Assembly (NCBI RefSeq): GCF_017833035.1
Contig: NZ_JAFIBM010000001.1
Location: forward strand, 1,674,001 to 1,738,000
Origin: Frigoribacterium sp. PvP032
GTDB lineage: Bacteria; Actinomycetota; Actinomycetes; Actinomycetales; Microbacteriaceae
DNA: 64,000 nucleotides
Direction of reading: 5' to 3'
Made by a program: the position numbers and the translations under genes. The notes below the pieces were generated by a model, which was not told the origin of the DNA, did not search any database, and was given only the letters and a program-made list of their open reading frames with translations. Shown here one piece after another: positions 26,395 to 38,379 of the stretch; the first letter of the stretch is position 1; the number at the start of each line of letters is the position of its first letter.

Positions 26395-27671
26395 GGTACT
26401 ACCTGCTCGCGATGGTCATCGCGGCAGTCGTCAGCTTCGTGCTGTCCGTCGTCGTCTGGCGCCTCGGCCTGCGGTTCAAGCTCTACCCGGTCATCCGTGA
26501 GCGCGACGTCCACCAGACCCCGACGCCGCGGCTCGGGGGAGTGGCCATGTGGGCGGGCGTCGTCGCCGCCCTGCTCGCGGCGTGGTTCGTCTTCCCCCTG
26601 ATCTCCGGCGTCGACTACTTCCGCCTCGTGTTCGCCGATCCCGGCCCGCCCCTGGCGATCCTCGGCGCGGCGACGATCATCGTCGTGATCGGCGTGGTGG
26701 ACGACCTCTACGACCTCGACTGGATGACCAAGCTGGCCGGCCAGATCATCGCGGCGGGGGTGCTCGCCTGGCAGGGCGTGCAGCTCGTGTCGCTCCCGAT
26801 CGGGGGCAGCCTCGCGATCGGCTCCCCGTACATGTCGCTCATCCTCACGATCCTCGCGATCGTGCTGGTGATGAACGCGGTCAACTTCATCGACGGGCTC
26901 GACGGACTGGTCGCCGGCGTGACGATCATCGCGAACAGCGTGTTCTTCATCTACAGCTTCGTCATCTCGATCACGATCGGCCAGACCGAGTACTTCAACC
27001 TCGCCGCCCTGCTCACCGCGGTGCTCATCGGGGCCTGCCTCGGGTTCCTCCCGCTCAACTGGCACCCCGCCCGGCTCTTCATGGGCGATGCGGGGGCGCT
27101 GTTGACGGGCCTGATCATGGCCACGAGCGCGATCTCGGTCACGGGTCAGATCGACCCGGCCACGATCTCCCGTTCCGCCCTGCTGCCGGCCTTCATCCCG
27201 ATCCTGCTGCCTTTCGCCGTGCTCGTCGTCCCGCTGCTCGACTTCGGCCTCGCCGTGCTGCGCCGGGTGAGCGCCGGCAAGTCGCCGTTCACGGCGGACA
27301 GGAAGCACCTGCACCACCGCCTCCTCGACATGGGCCACTCGCACTTCCAGGCCGTCCTGATCTTCTACTCGTGGACGCTCGTCGTCTCCGTCGGCTGCCT
27401 GATGTTCCTCTTCGTCAAGCCCTCGTGGCTCGTCGGCCTGTTCCTCGGCGGCGGGCTCGTCGTCTGCGCGGCCCTCACCCTGGCGCCGCTCAGTCGTCGC
27501 AAGCGCGTCGAGGTGGCCGTGCAGACCACGCGCAGCGCCGACCTCGCGGCGAGCGAGTCGGGTCGGTTCGACCCCCTCGACGAGGCTGCGGGCGCGCTCG
27601 ACCCGTCCGACACCGACACGGCCCAGAACGCCGTGGTGCCCGAACTGACACACCCGGAGGAACGCCCATGA
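26391..27671 (+). CDS. Polyprenyl-phosphate sugar-1-phosphate transferase (WecA/TagO/MraY family)
   Basis: The 426-residue, roughly eleven-TM protein starts glycan assembly by moving a HexNAc-1-phosphate (probably GlcNAc) from UDP-sugar to polyprenyl phosphate. VVDDLYDLD and NFIDGLDGL are the acidic Mg-binding loops and HLHHRLLDMGHS the His-rich cytoplasmic loop of the WecA branch. The mycobacterial orthologue at the same position upstream of atp genes initiates arabinogalactan linker synthesis; the product in this organism is uncertain. It is coupled at both ends by 4-nt overlaps. Confidence 0.92.
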   Translation: MRYYLLAMVIAAVVSFVLSVVVWRLGLRFKLYPVIRERDVHQTPTPRLGGVAMWAGVVAALLAAWFVFPLISGVDYFRLVFADPGPPLAILGAATIIVVIGVVDDLYDLDWMTKLAGQIIAAGVLAWQGVQLVSLPIGGSLAIGSPYMSLILTILAIVLVMNAVNFIDGLDGLVAGVTIIANSVFFIYSFVISITIGQTEYFNLAALLTAVLIGACLGFLPLNWHPARLFMGDAGALLTGLIMATSAISVTGQIDPATISRSALLPAFIPILLPFAVLVVPLLDFGLAVLRRVSAGKSPFTADRKHLHHRLLDMGHSHFQAVLIFYSWTLVVSVGCLMFLFVKPSWLVGLFLGGGLVVCAALTLAPLSRRKRVEVAVQTTRSADLAASESGRFDPLDEAAGALDPSDTDTAQNAVVPELTHPEERP

Positions 27672-28093
27672 ACGCCCGCTCGATCTTCACCAAGATCCTC
27701 ACCTACACGGGCCTCCTGGCCCTCGTCATCGCCGTCGTCGGGGGCGGTCTCGGCTATGCCCTCGCAGGGACTGACGGACTGTGGAGCGCCCTGGTCGGCG
27801 TGGCCCTGGCGGTCGTGTTCGCCGGCATCACGGCAGCGAGCATGCTCATCGCGATCCGGTTCCGCCTGGCGGCGTTCTTCGGCATCGTGATGGGCGCCTG
27901 GCTGCTCAAGCTCGTCATCTTCGTCGTGCTGCTCGTGCTCGTGAAGGACCAGCCCTTCGTGAACGACGTGGTGCTCTTCCTGGCCCTGGTCGTCTCGATC
28001 ATCGGCACCCTCGCCATCGACGCGCTGGTCGTCGTCCGCGGTCGACTGGGCAACGTCAGCGACGCCGTCCTCCCTCCGGCGCCCCAGGACTGA
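27668..28093 (+). CDS. AtpI-like four-TM membrane protein
   Basis: The 141-residue protein has four hydrophobic helices, a size and position (just before atpB) typical of actinobacterial ATP synthase protein I-like genes. AtpI assists c-ring assembly in other bacteria. The sequence is too diverged for certainty. The ATG overlaps the transferase stop as ATGA. A separate promoter lies between it and atpB. Confidence 0.75.
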   Translation: MNARSIFTKILTYTGLLALVIAVVGGGLGYALAGTDGLWSALVGVALAVVFAGITAASMLIAIRFRLAAFFGIVMGAWLLKLVIFVVLLVLVKDQPFVNDVVLFLALVVSIIGTLAIDALVVVRGRLGNVSDAVLPPAPQD

Positions 28094-28209
28094 CGGCCCT
28101 CGGCACGCGGTGCGGCGCCCGTCCACGGCCCGCGTGACAGGGCCCGCGGGTCATGTTCCTTGCAGGGCATGAAAAGACCGCCGTCGATTCGTGCCAGCAG
28201 CGAATACCT

Positions 28210-28218
28210 TGATAGAGT
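28210..28218 (+). promoter_or_regulatory. Extended -10 promoter of the ATP synthase operon
   Basis: TGA-TAGAGT forms an extended -10 about 72 nt before the atpB start, in the 197-nt gap after the AtpI-like gene. The -35 region is weak. Confidence 0.5.
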
Positions 28219-28290
28219 CATGACCGTTCCCCGGCCGCGATTCTCTGCGGGTTCGGATGACAACCCCACCAATCGTCGCGACACTTCAGG

Positions 28291-29139
28291 GTGCTCGCCC
28301 CGACACAGGAGATAGCGCTGATAGCGAACGCTGTGAACCTGCTCTCCGCTGCCGAGACCGGCCACGGAGACGGGGGATTCCACGCCCCGACTCTTGACGA
28401 GTTCTTCCCGTCCGCGATCTTCTTCGAAGGCACTCCCTTCGAGCTGAACCGCATCATGCTGGTCCGCCTCTTCGCGATCGCCGTCATGTTGCTGCTCTTC
28501 TGGCTCGCCCTCCGCAAGGGGCGGCTCGTGCCGTCCCGCGGCCAGAGCATCGCCGAGCTCGGCCTCGACTTCGTCCGCGTCCAGATCGTCGAAGAGATCT
28601 TGGGCGAGAAGCTCGGCCGCAAGTACCTGCCCCTGCTGGCCGCGATGTTCTTCGGCATCTTCGCGATGAACATCACCGGCATCGTGCCCGGTCTGAACAT
28701 CGCGGGCACGTCCGTCGTCGCCATGCCGCTGCTGCTCGGCGTCGTGGCCTACGTCATGTTCATCTACGCGGGCTTCCGCGAGGTGGGCGGAGCGACCTTC
28801 TTCCGGAACGCGCTGTTCCCGGCCGGTGTGCCGTGGTACATGTACATCCTGTTGACGCCGATCGAGTTCATCAACATCTTCATCGTGCGGCCGATCTCCC
28901 TGGCCCTTCGACTGCTGCTGAACATGATGGTCGGCCACCTCCTCCTCGTGCTCTGCTTCGCCGCGACGCACTTCTTCTTCTTCAGCATGAGCGGTGGGTT
29001 CATGGCGTTCGGCGCCTTGACCCTCATCGGCGGGTTCGTCATGACCATCGTCGAGATGGCCGTCGCCGTGCTGCAGGCCTACGTCTTCACGCTCCTCGCC
29101 TCGGTCTACATCCAACAGGCCGCGTCGAACGAACACTGA
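28291..29139 (+). CDS. atpB: F1Fo ATP synthase subunit a
   Basis: The 282-residue membrane subunit forms the proton half-channels. RPISLALRLLLNMMVGHL holds the essential Arg that faces the c-ring, and LQAYVFTLLASVYIQQA is the conserved last helix. The GTG at 28291 is used; a second in-frame GTG at 28333 (VNLLSAAETGH) is an alternative, since neither has an ideal ribosome site. It begins the operon atpB-E-F-H-A-G-D-C. Confidence 0.93.
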   Translation: MLAPTQEIALIANAVNLLSAAETGHGDGGFHAPTLDEFFPSAIFFEGTPFELNRIMLVRLFAIAVMLLLFWLALRKGRLVPSRGQSIAELGLDFVRVQIVEEILGEKLGRKYLPLLAAMFFGIFAMNITGIVPGLNIAGTSVVAMPLLLGVVAYVMFIYAGFREVGGATFFRNALFPAGVPWYMYILLTPIEFINIFIVRPISLALRLLLNMMVGHLLLVLCFAATHFFFFSMSGGFMAFGALTLIGGFVMTIVEMAVAVLQAYVFTLLASVYIQQAASNEH

Positions 29140-29180
29140 GCGTCGAACGAACACTAAGAACGACGGGGCCCGTCGCCTGA

Positions 29181-29444
<264 letters not shown>

Positions 29445-29464
29445 TCAGTTAGGACGACACACCG

Positions 29465-30025
29465 ATGATCGAGACGATCCTCGCGGCCGAGGGCGGTGCT
29501 CCCGAAGGGGCGGCCGTCTTCTTCCCCGCCGGTTACGACATCCTCTGGTCTCTCGTCGTCTTCGTGGTCATCGCCGCGTTCTTCGGGATCTTCGCGATCC
29601 CGAGGTTCCGCAAGATCCTCGACGAGCGTGCCGAGCGCATCGAAGGCGGCATCGCCCACGCCGAGGCCGCTCAGGCCGAGGCGGCGAAGGCCCTCGACGA
29701 GTACAAGAAGCAGCTGGCCGACGCCCGCGCCGAGGCGGCTCGCATCCGTGAGGCCGCTCGCGCCGAGGGCGCCGAGATCCTCGCGGATCTCAAGCAGCAG
29801 GCCCAGGCCGAGGCCGATCGCGTCACCGCGAACGCCCACGTCCAGATCGAGGCCGAGCGTGCAGCTGCCGTCGCGTCGCTCCGTGCCGAGGTGGGCTCGC
29901 TGGCCATCGACCTCGCGTCGGGCGTCATCGGCGAGTCGCTGACGGACGACGCCAAGGCGTCCGCCGTCGTCGACCGGTTCCTGGCCGACCTCGAGGCGGA
30001 CCAGAACTCGAAGGCGGGCCGCTGA
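29465..30025 (+). CDS. atpF: F1Fo ATP synthase subunit b
   Basis: The 186-residue stator subunit has one TM helix (about residues 22-45) and a long Ala/Glu/Arg-rich right-handed coiled coil, rich in the pattern AEAAQAEAAKALDEYKKQL. Two such subunits clamp F1 to subunit a. It is separate from delta, unlike the b-delta fusion of mycobacteria. Confidence 0.96.
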   Translation: MIETILAAEGGAPEGAAVFFPAGYDILWSLVVFVVIAAFFGIFAIPRFRKILDERAERIEGGIAHAEAAQAEAAKALDEYKKQLADARAEAARIREAARAEGAEILADLKQQAQAEADRVTANAHVQIEAERAAAVASLRAEVGSLAIDLASGVIGESLTDDAKASAVVDRFLADLEADQNSKAGR

Positions 30026-30027
30026 CG

Positions 30028-30822
30028 ATGGGCTCCATGTCCCGCGAGGCGCTCGGGTCGGCGAGGTCCACCCTCGCCGACCTCGGCGCTGCTGCAGACC
30101 TGACCACGGGCCAGCAGGTGCTCGACGCAGGTCGTGTCATCGGCGGCAACGTCCAGCTGCAGGCCTACTTCGCAGACCCCGCCGTCGACGCTGCCACGAA
30201 GAAGCAGCTCGTCGACCGCGTCTTCGGCGCGTTCACCGGATCGGCGCGGGCCCTGGTCCTCTCCGTGGTCGGTCGACGCTGGTCCTCGAAGCGCGACCTC
30301 CTCGCGGGCATGGAAGAGATCGGCATCCGTGCCGTGGCCTCCACCATGGTCGACGGCACCTCGATCGCGAACGAGCTGTTCGCGTTCGACGCAGCCGTCC
30401 GCTCCGACTCGTCCCTCGAGCTCGCCATCGGCACCAAGTTGAGCGACCCCGAGGCCAAGGCCGGACTCGTGCTGCGCCTCCTCTCCGGCCGCGCGAGCGA
30501 GCAGACGATCACCATCGTCAGCCACCTCGTCCGTCAGCCGCGCGGCCGACGGATCGGTGAACTCCTGCGCACCGCAGCCGAGATCGTGTCCGACCAGTCG
30601 GACCAGCTCGTCGCCACGGTCACTACCGCCCGCGTCCTCGACGACGCCCACGCGGCCCGTCTCGAGCAGGGTCTGTCCCGGCAGTTCGGGCGTAGCCTCC
30701 GCATCAACCAGGTCGTCGACCCTGCCGTCATCGGCGGGCTCCGCGTCCAGGTCGGCGACGAGGTCATCGACGGGACCGTCGCCACCAAGCTCAGCGCGCT
30801 CCGCCTCCAGCTCGCCGGCTAG
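30028..30822 (+). CDS. atpH: F1Fo ATP synthase subunit delta
   Basis: The 264-residue protein is the peripheral-stalk cap. It is longer than E. coli delta (177 residues), which is usual in this group. The C-terminal family motif is [21 protein letters not shown]. It starts 2 nt after atpF. Confidence 0.95.
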   Translation: MGSMSREALGSARSTLADLGAAADLTTGQQVLDAGRVIGGNVQLQAYFADPAVDAATKKQLVDRVFGAFTGSARALVLSVVGRRWSSKRDLLAGMEEIGIRAVASTMVDGTSIANELFAFDAAVRSDSSLELAIGTKLSDPEAKAGLVLRLLSGRASEQTITIVSHLVRQPRGRRIGELLRTAAEIVSDQSDQLVATVTTARVLDDAHAARLEQGLSRQFGRSLRINQVVDPAVIGGLRVQVGDEVIDGTVATKLSALRLQLAG

Positions 30823-30880
30823 GCACGCACCCCACACAGACTCGAGGCATCCTGAAGCCTCGCTACGAATAGGAATCACA

Positions 30881-32518
30881 ATGGCAGACATCAAGATCAG
30901 CCCCGATGAGATCCGCGATGCGCTGAAGGACTTCGTGTCGTCGTACGACCCGTCCAAGGCCTCGACGACCGAGGTCGGCTACGTCACGGACGCCGCCGAC
31001 GGCATCGCGCACGTCCAGGGTCTCCCCGGCGTCATGGCCAACGAGCTCATCCGCTTCGCTGACGGCACACAGGGTCTCGCCCAGAACCTCGACGAGGACG
31101 AGATCGGCACGATCGTGCTCGGTGAGTTCTCCGGCATCGAGGAGGGCATGGAGGTGACCCGCACCGGCGAGGTCCTCTCCGTCCCCGTCGGCGACGGCTT
31201 CCTCGGCCGTGTCGTCGACCCGCTGGGCGCGCCCATCGACGGTCTCGGCGAGATCGCGAACGAGGGTCGTCGTGCTCTCGAGCTCCAGGCCCCTGGCGTC
31301 ATGCAGCGCAAGTCGGTGCACGAGCCCATGCAGACCGGCATCAAGGCCATCGACGCCATGATCCCGGTCGGCCGTGGCCAGCGTCAGCTGATCATCGGCG
31401 ACCGCCAGACCGGCAAGACGGCCATCGCCATCGACACGATCATCAACCAGAAGGCCAACTGGGAGTCGGGCGACGTCGACAAGCAGGTCCGCTGCATCTA
31501 CGTGGCCATCGGGCAGAAGGGCTCGACGATCGCGTCCGTGAAGGGCGCCCTCGAAGAGTCCGGCGCCATGGAGTACACGACGATCGTCGCTGCTCCGGCC
31601 TCCGACCCCGCCGGCTTCAAGTACCTCGCCCCCTACACCGGCTCGGCCATCGGCCAGCACTGGATGTACGGCGGCAAGCACGTCCTCATCATCTTCGACG
31701 ACCTGTCGAAGCAGGCCGAGGCCTACCGTGCCGTGTCGCTCCTCCTGCGTCGCCCGCCGGGCCGCGAGGCGTACCCCGGCGACGTGTTCTACCTGCACTC
31801 GCGTCTGCTCGAGCGCTGCGCGAAGCTGTCCGACGAGCTCGGCGCCGGCTCGATGACCGGTCTGCCGATCATCGAGACCAAGGCGAACGACGTGTCGGCC
31901 TACATCCCGACGAACGTGATCTCGATCACCGACGGGCAGATCTTCCTGCAGTCCGACCTCTTCAACGCGAACCAGCGTCCTGCGGTCGACGTCGGCATCT
32001 CGGTCTCACGAGTCGGCGGCGACGCACAGCTGAAGTCGATCAAGAAGGTCTCCGGCACGCTCAAGCTCGAGCTGGCCCAGTACCGCTCGCTCGAGGCGTT
32101 CGCGATGTTCGCGTCCGACCTCGACGCGGCCAGCCGTCGTCAGCTCGCCCGTGGTGCGCGCCTCACTGAGCTGCTCAAGCAGCCCCAGTACTCGCCGTAT
32201 CCCGTCGAGGACCAGGTCGTCTCGATCTGGGCCGGCACGAACGGCAAGCTCGACGAGGTCCCCGTGCCCGACGTGCTCCGTTTCGAGCGCGAGCTGCTCG
32301 ACTACCTCGGCCGCAACACCTCGGTGCTGTCGGACCTCCGTGAGAAGAACGTCCTCTCCGACGACATCGTCTCGGCGCTCGACGCCGGCGTCGACGCCTT
32401 CAAGCAGGAGTTCCAGACGGGCGAGGGCAAGCCGCTCGCCTCGGTCGGCACCGAGAAGTTCGAGGCCACCGACGCCGCCGACGTCAACCAGGAGAAGATC
32501 GTCAAGGCCAAGCGCTGA
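30881..32518 (+). CDS. atpA: F1Fo ATP synthase subunit alpha
   Basis: The 545-residue non-catalytic nucleotide-binding subunit has Walker [10 protein letters not shown]. The C-terminal helical domain contains the family signature in [20 protein letters not shown] 30881 ([15 protein letters not shown]) follows AGGAAT and begins the family N-terminus. The C-terminus has a charged extension ([10 protein letters not shown]). Confidence 0.98.
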   Translation: MADIKISPDEIRDALKDFVSSYDPSKASTTEVGYVTDAADGIAHVQGLPGVMANELIRFADGTQGLAQNLDEDEIGTIVLGEFSGIEEGMEVTRTGEVLSVPVGDGFLGRVVDPLGAPIDGLGEIANEGRRALELQAPGVMQRKSVHEPMQTGIKAIDAMIPVGRGQRQLIIGDRQTGKTAIAIDTIINQKANWESGDVDKQVRCIYVAIGQKGSTIASVKGALEESGAMEYTTIVAAPASDPAGFKYLAPYTGSAIGQHWMYGGKHVLIIFDDLSKQAEAYRAVSLLLRRPPGREAYPGDVFYLHSRLLERCAKLSDELGAGSMTGLPIIETKANDVSAYIPTNVISITDGQIFLQSDLFNANQRPAVDVGISVSRVGGDAQLKSIKKVSGTLKLELAQYRSLEAFAMFASDLDAASRRQLARGARLTELLKQPQYSPYPVEDQVVSIWAGTNGKLDEVPVPDVLRFERELLDYLGRNTSVLSDLREKNVLSDDIVSALDAGVDAFKQEFQTGEGKPLASVGTEKFEATDAADVNQEKIVKAKR

Positions 32519-32562
32519 CGCGCTCGACCGACGATCACGACTGACGAGACAACAGGAGAGTC

Positions 32563-33462
32563 ATGGGAGCCCAACTACGGGTCTACCGCCAGAGGATCCG
32601 CTCCGCGCAGACCACGAAGAAGGTCACGCGGGCGATGGAGCTCATCTCCGCCTCGCGCATCCAGAAGGCGCAGGCGAGGATGAAGGCGTCCGGGCCGTAC
32701 TCGCGAGCCATCACGCGTGCGGTCTCGGCCGTGGCCACGTTCTCGGACGTCGACCACATCCTCACCACCGAGCCGGCCATGGTCGAGCGCGCGGCGGTCG
32801 TGGTGTTCACGTCCGACCGGGGCCTGAACGGCGCCTTCAGCTCCAACACGCTGAAGGAGGCCGAGCAGCTCGCGACGCTCCTGCGCGGCCAGGGCAAGGA
32901 CGTCGTGTTCTACCTCGTCGGTCGCAAGGCGCAGAACTACTTCGCGTTCCGAAAGCGCGACTCGGAGCAGATCTGGACGGGCAACACCGACCAGCCAGAG
33001 TTCGCCACGGCGAAGGAGATCGGCGACGCGGTCGTGGCGAAGTTCCTCACGGATGCGTCCGAGGGGGGCGTCGACGAGATCCACATCGTCTACAACCGCT
33101 TCGTCAACATGGTCAGCCAGGTGCCCGAGGTCGTCCGGTTGCTGCCTCTCGAGGTCGTGGAGGGCGTCGAGGCACCCGCTGACGACGAGATCCTTCCGCT
33201 CTACGACTTCGAGCCCGACGCCACCGAGGTGCTGGACTCGCTCCTGCCGGTCTACATCGAGAGCCGCATCTTCAACGCGATGCTGCAGTCGGCTGCGTCC
33301 GAGCACGCTGCTCGCCAGAAGGCCATGAAGGCCGCCAGCGACAACGCGGACACCCTCATCCGGGACTTCACCCGCCTGGCGAACAACGCTCGCCAGGCCG
33401 AGATCACGCAGCAGATCTCCGAGATCGTGGGCGGCGCAGACGCCCTCAGCTCGGCCAAGTAG
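32563..33462 (+). CDS. atpG: F1Fo ATP synthase subunit gamma
   Basis: The 299-residue central shaft starts [20 protein letters not shown] and ends with the helix [18 protein letters not shown], both diagnostic. It turns inside the alpha3beta3 ring. AGGAG precedes ATG 32563. Confidence 0.98.
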   Translation: MGAQLRVYRQRIRSAQTTKKVTRAMELISASRIQKAQARMKASGPYSRAITRAVSAVATFSDVDHILTTEPAMVERAAVVVFTSDRGLNGAFSSNTLKEAEQLATLLRGQGKDVVFYLVGRKAQNYFAFRKRDSEQIWTGNTDQPEFATAKEIGDAVVAKFLTDASEGGVDEIHIVYNRFVNMVSQVPEVVRLLPLEVVEGVEAPADDEILPLYDFEPDATEVLDSLLPVYIESRIFNAMLQSAASEHAARQKAMKAASDNADTLIRDFTRLANNARQAEITQQISEIVGGADALSSAK

Positions 33463-34962
<1,500 letters not shown>

Positions 34963-34964
34963 TC

Positions 34965-35225
34965 GTGGCTGCTCTCACCGTGAGCGTCGTCTCGGCCGAC
35001 CACGAGGTGTGGTCGGGCGAGGCGTCGTCCATCGTCGCCCGCACCGCCGAGGGTGAGATCGGGATCCTGCCGGGTCACGAGCCTCTCCTGGCGATCCTGG
35101 CCACGGGCAAGGTCCGCGTCCGCCTGACCGACGGCTCGACCGTCGAGGCGACCGCCGACGACGGGTTCCTCTCCGTCGAGAACGACACGGTCACGGTCGT
35201 CGCGCGCAACGCGCAGCTGGCCTGA
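34965..35225 (+). CDS. atpC: F1Fo ATP synthase subunit epsilon (short form)
   Basis: The 86-residue protein holds only the N-terminal beta-sandwich (LTVSVVSADHEVWSGEASSI, GEIGILPGHEPLLAIL). The C-terminal two-helix inhibitory arm of the roughly 135-residue E. coli form is absent. This short form is common in Microbacteriaceae. GTG 34965 is 2 nt after atpD. Confidence 0.95.
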   Translation: MAALTVSVVSADHEVWSGEASSIVARTAEGEIGILPGHEPLLAILATGKVRVRLTDGSTVEATADDGFLSVENDTVTVVARNAQLA

Positions 35226-35254
35226 TCCTCGTTCGTTCCTCCGCCTGATCCACC

Positions 35255-36055
35255 GTGCTGTTCCTGCTGCCCCCGTCCGAGACGAAACTCGACGGGGGCA
35301 GCGGCACGTCCGGGCTCGATCTGACTGCCCTGTCGTTCTCCCAGCTGGGCGACGTGCGCCGTGACGTGACATCCCGCCTCCTCGCGTTGTCGTCCGACCG
35401 GGAGGCGGCCATGTCGGCGCTCAAGCTCGGGCCGCGTCTCGCCGGGGAGGTCGATCGCAACCTGGCCGTCGAGTCGTCACCGACGCTGCCTGCCCTCGCC
35501 CGCTACACCGGCGTCCTGTTCGACCCCGTGGGGGTCGCCGAGCTCGACGAGTCGGGCTGGCGTTGGGCCCACCGGCACATCGCCGTCCACTCGGCGTTGT
35601 TCGGCCTGGTCCGTGCCGGGGATCCCATCCCGGCGTATCGGCTGTCACACGATTCCCGGCTGCCGGAGGCGTCCCTCAAGTCGACCTGGTCGGCGCCCGT
35701 CGCGTCCCTCCTGGCCGAGGTCGTCGACGAGGGGGAGTTCGTCGTCGACCTCCGATCGGAGGGCTACGTCGCGCTCGGTCCGGCGCCGCGTCCCGGATCG
35801 GCGTTCGTCCGCGTCGTGTCCGACGCCGCCGGGCGGCGGCGTGCCCTGAACCACTTCAACAAGAAGTCGAAGGGGCTGCTGGTCCGTCGCCTCCTCGAAG
35901 ATCGCCCTGAGCTCGTCGACCTGGACGACCTGCTCGAATGGGCCAGGTGGGCAGGGATCCTCCTCGAGCCGTCCGTCGGGGGCGAGCTCGCGCTCGTCTC
36001 CGAGTCGTTGCTCGGCGTCGCCCGTCAGGTGACCGGTACCGGCCCGACCCTGTAG
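35255..36055 (+). CDS. yaaA: YaaA family peroxide-stress protein (DUF328)
   Basis: The 266-residue protein has the family N-terminus LFLLPPSETK and the diagnostic NHFNKKSKG near residue 205. In E. coli YaaA lowers free iron and protects DNA during peroxide stress, and structural work assigned a DNA-binding fold. GTG 35255 is 29 nt after atpC. Its last 31 bases overlap the convergent ogt gene. Confidence 0.92.
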   Translation: MLFLLPPSETKLDGGSGTSGLDLTALSFSQLGDVRRDVTSRLLALSSDREAAMSALKLGPRLAGEVDRNLAVESSPTLPALARYTGVLFDPVGVAELDESGWRWAHRHIAVHSALFGLVRAGDPIPAYRLSHDSRLPEASLKSTWSAPVASLLAEVVDEGEFVVDLRSEGYVALGPAPRPGSAFVRVVSDAAGRRRALNHFNKKSKGLLVRRLLEDRPELVDLDDLLEWARWAGILLEPSVGGELALVSESLLGVARQVTGTGPTL

Positions 36056-36585
36056 ACGATCCCCTCGTGGCGGAGCAGCCACTGCTTGGTGGGCACGCCA
36101 CGACCGACCGTGTAGCCCGTCACGCCGCCGGTGCGGCCCAGCACACGATGGCACGGGACCAGCAACGGCAGGGGGTTGGACGCGACCGCGCCGCCCACGG
36201 CCCGCCCGGCCTGCGGACTCCCCACGACGCCTCCGAGTCGTCCGTACGTGGTCGTGAGCCCCCAGGGGACCGCCGCCAACGCGGACCAGACGGAGAGCTG
36301 GAAGGGCGTGCCGATCGGCCTGATCGGCAGATCGAACTGGCGGCGACGCCCGTCGAAGTAGTCGTGCACCTGGCGTCGGGCAGCCTCGAGCAGGTCGTCC
36401 GGGTGCTCGACCCGGCCGTCGTGCGGCAGGCCCTGGCCGTCGTCGACGACGACGCGCTCGACAGCGTCGAGCCTGCTGTGGATCTCGATCCGGCCGACGG
36501 GGGAGTGGAGGCGCACGAACCGCACGTCGTCCGGGTCGTCGCGCAGCCCCGGCGGCAACGGGGGAACGAGGGCGAGGTCGGGCAT
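36025..36585 (-). CDS. ogt: Methylated-DNA--protein-cysteine methyltransferase
   Basis: The 186-residue suicide repair protein takes methyl groups from O6-methylguanine onto Cys145 in LLVPCHRVLG. TPFQLSVWSALAAVPWGLTTTYG is the DNA-binding helix-turn-helix with the Tyr and Arg finger region. It ends inside yaaA on the other strand; both are DNA-protection genes. ATG 36585 is the first reasonable start. Confidence 0.94.
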   Translation of the reverse strand: MPDLALVPPLPPGLRDDPDDVRFVRLHSPVGRIEIHSRLDAVERVVVDDGQGLPHDGRVEHPDDLLEAARRQVHDYFDGRRRQFDLPIRPIGTPFQLSVWSALAAVPWGLTTTYGRLGGVVGSPQAGRAVGGAVASNPLPLLVPCHRVLGRTGGVTGYTVGRGVPTKQWLLRHEGIVYRVGPVPVT

Positions 36586-36748
36586 GGGGCCACGGTACGG
36601 AGGCCCTTCCTGGACGGGCCCCGCTGCTGGTCGCGCCTGTGGACGGCGACGGAAGCTCTGTGCCGGGGGAGGGAGCACGTCGCGGAACTCCGGGAGTCGA
36701 GACGAGACGAGACGACTGGGGGACGGGTGCCGGGGTGCAGGCGACCGG

Positions 36749-36754
36749 TAGCGT
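36749..36754 (+). promoter_or_regulatory. Candidate -10 before the FHA-PP2C operon
   Basis: TAGCGT lies 50 nt before the GTG of the FHA gene in the 219-nt divergent gap shared with ogt. The -35 is weak. Confidence 0.35.
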
Positions 36755-36804
36755 TGCGGTGAGGCGTGCCGCGCCTCCTCGACCACCGCCCCCGGGAGGA
36801 CCCT

Positions 36805-37394
36805 GTGACCCGACCCGAGATGGACGACCGGCGGGACGAGCCCGACGGACTGGACGAGCCCGACGGACTGGACGAGACCGACGGACTGGACGAGACCGTC
36901 CTGGTGGTGCCCAGGGCCGGGTCGAGGGTCCCGGACGACGACACGATCGTCCGGCCCCGCGCCGTCTCCCGCGTCCCGGCCGCCGGAGCGGCACCCGCGC
37001 CGGTGGTGCCTCACGCAGTCGCGTCGCGTCGCGTGCACTCCGTCCGCCTCGGCGTCGGCACCCACCGCCTCGACGCTCCCCTAGTGATCGGCCGGCGTCC
37101 GAGTGCCCCGCGCGTCGTCTCGGGGCCCGCCGTCGTCCTCGTCGCCGTGCTCTCGCCGACGGGCGAGGTGTCGGGCAGCCACGTCCGGGTCGAGCAGGTG
37201 GGCGCGACCGTCGTGGTCACCGACCTGCGCTCGACGAACGGCACGGTCGTGACGATGCCCGGCCGCCTTCCCGTGACTCTCCGGCAGGGCGAGTCGTCCG
37301 TGGCGCTGGCAGGGACCATAGTGGACGTCGGCGACGGCAACCTCATCGAGATCCTCCCGCCTCCCCGACCCGCAGCCCAGGAAGAACCTCGCCC

Positions 37395-37398
<4 letters not shown>
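36805..37398 (+). CDS. Small FHA-domain protein with acidic repeat N-terminus
   Basis: The 197-residue protein binds phosphothreonine through a C-terminal FHA domain (about residues 78-190; IGRR at 95-98, SGSH at 123-126, STNG at 143-146). The N-terminus holds acidic repeats (DEPDGL) and candidate phospho-acceptors Thr31 (DETVLV) and Thr47 (DDTIVR), recalling GarA/OdhI-type proteins that fold back on their own phosphothreonine. GTG 36805 follows GGGAGGA. It overlaps the PP2C gene by 4 nt, opening the kinase-phosphatase locus. Confidence 0.88.
36835..36900 (+). repeat. 18-bp in-frame tandem repeat in the FHA gene
   Basis: GACGAGCCCGACGGACTG is repeated at 36835, 36853, 36871 (one base changed) and partly at 36889, encoding DEPDGL/DETDGL. 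Copy number probably varies between strains and sets the number of DET motifs. Confidence 0.85.
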
Positions 37399-38195
<797 letters not shown>

Positions 38196-38304
38196 CAGGG
38201 GCCCTCGTCCACAGGCGTCGGGGCCTGCTTCCTCCCCCGAAGTGGGGGAGTGTCGGACGTCCCCCGTCCGTGCCGAACGGGGCACGGGCCCCGAGGGCCC
38301 GACC

Positions 38305-38310
38305 TACAAT
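38305..38310 (+). promoter_or_regulatory. -10 box upstream of the kinase gene
   Basis: TACAAT, close to the TATAAT consensus, lies 69 nt before the kinase start in the 184-nt gap after the phosphatase gene. It could give the kinase-to-DUF58 genes their own promoter. Confidence 0.45.
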
Positions 38311-38379
38311 GGCCCAAGGCCGACAAGGCGTCGGCGCGCCCTTCGTGGGCGCTTGCCGACGACTGCCGAGGAGGGTGAC

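Noticed and set aside
25728-27653. 641-codon minus-strand open frame
   Set aside because: Antisense to the threonylcarbamoyl-AMP synthase and sugar-phosphate transferase genes; no recognisable domain.
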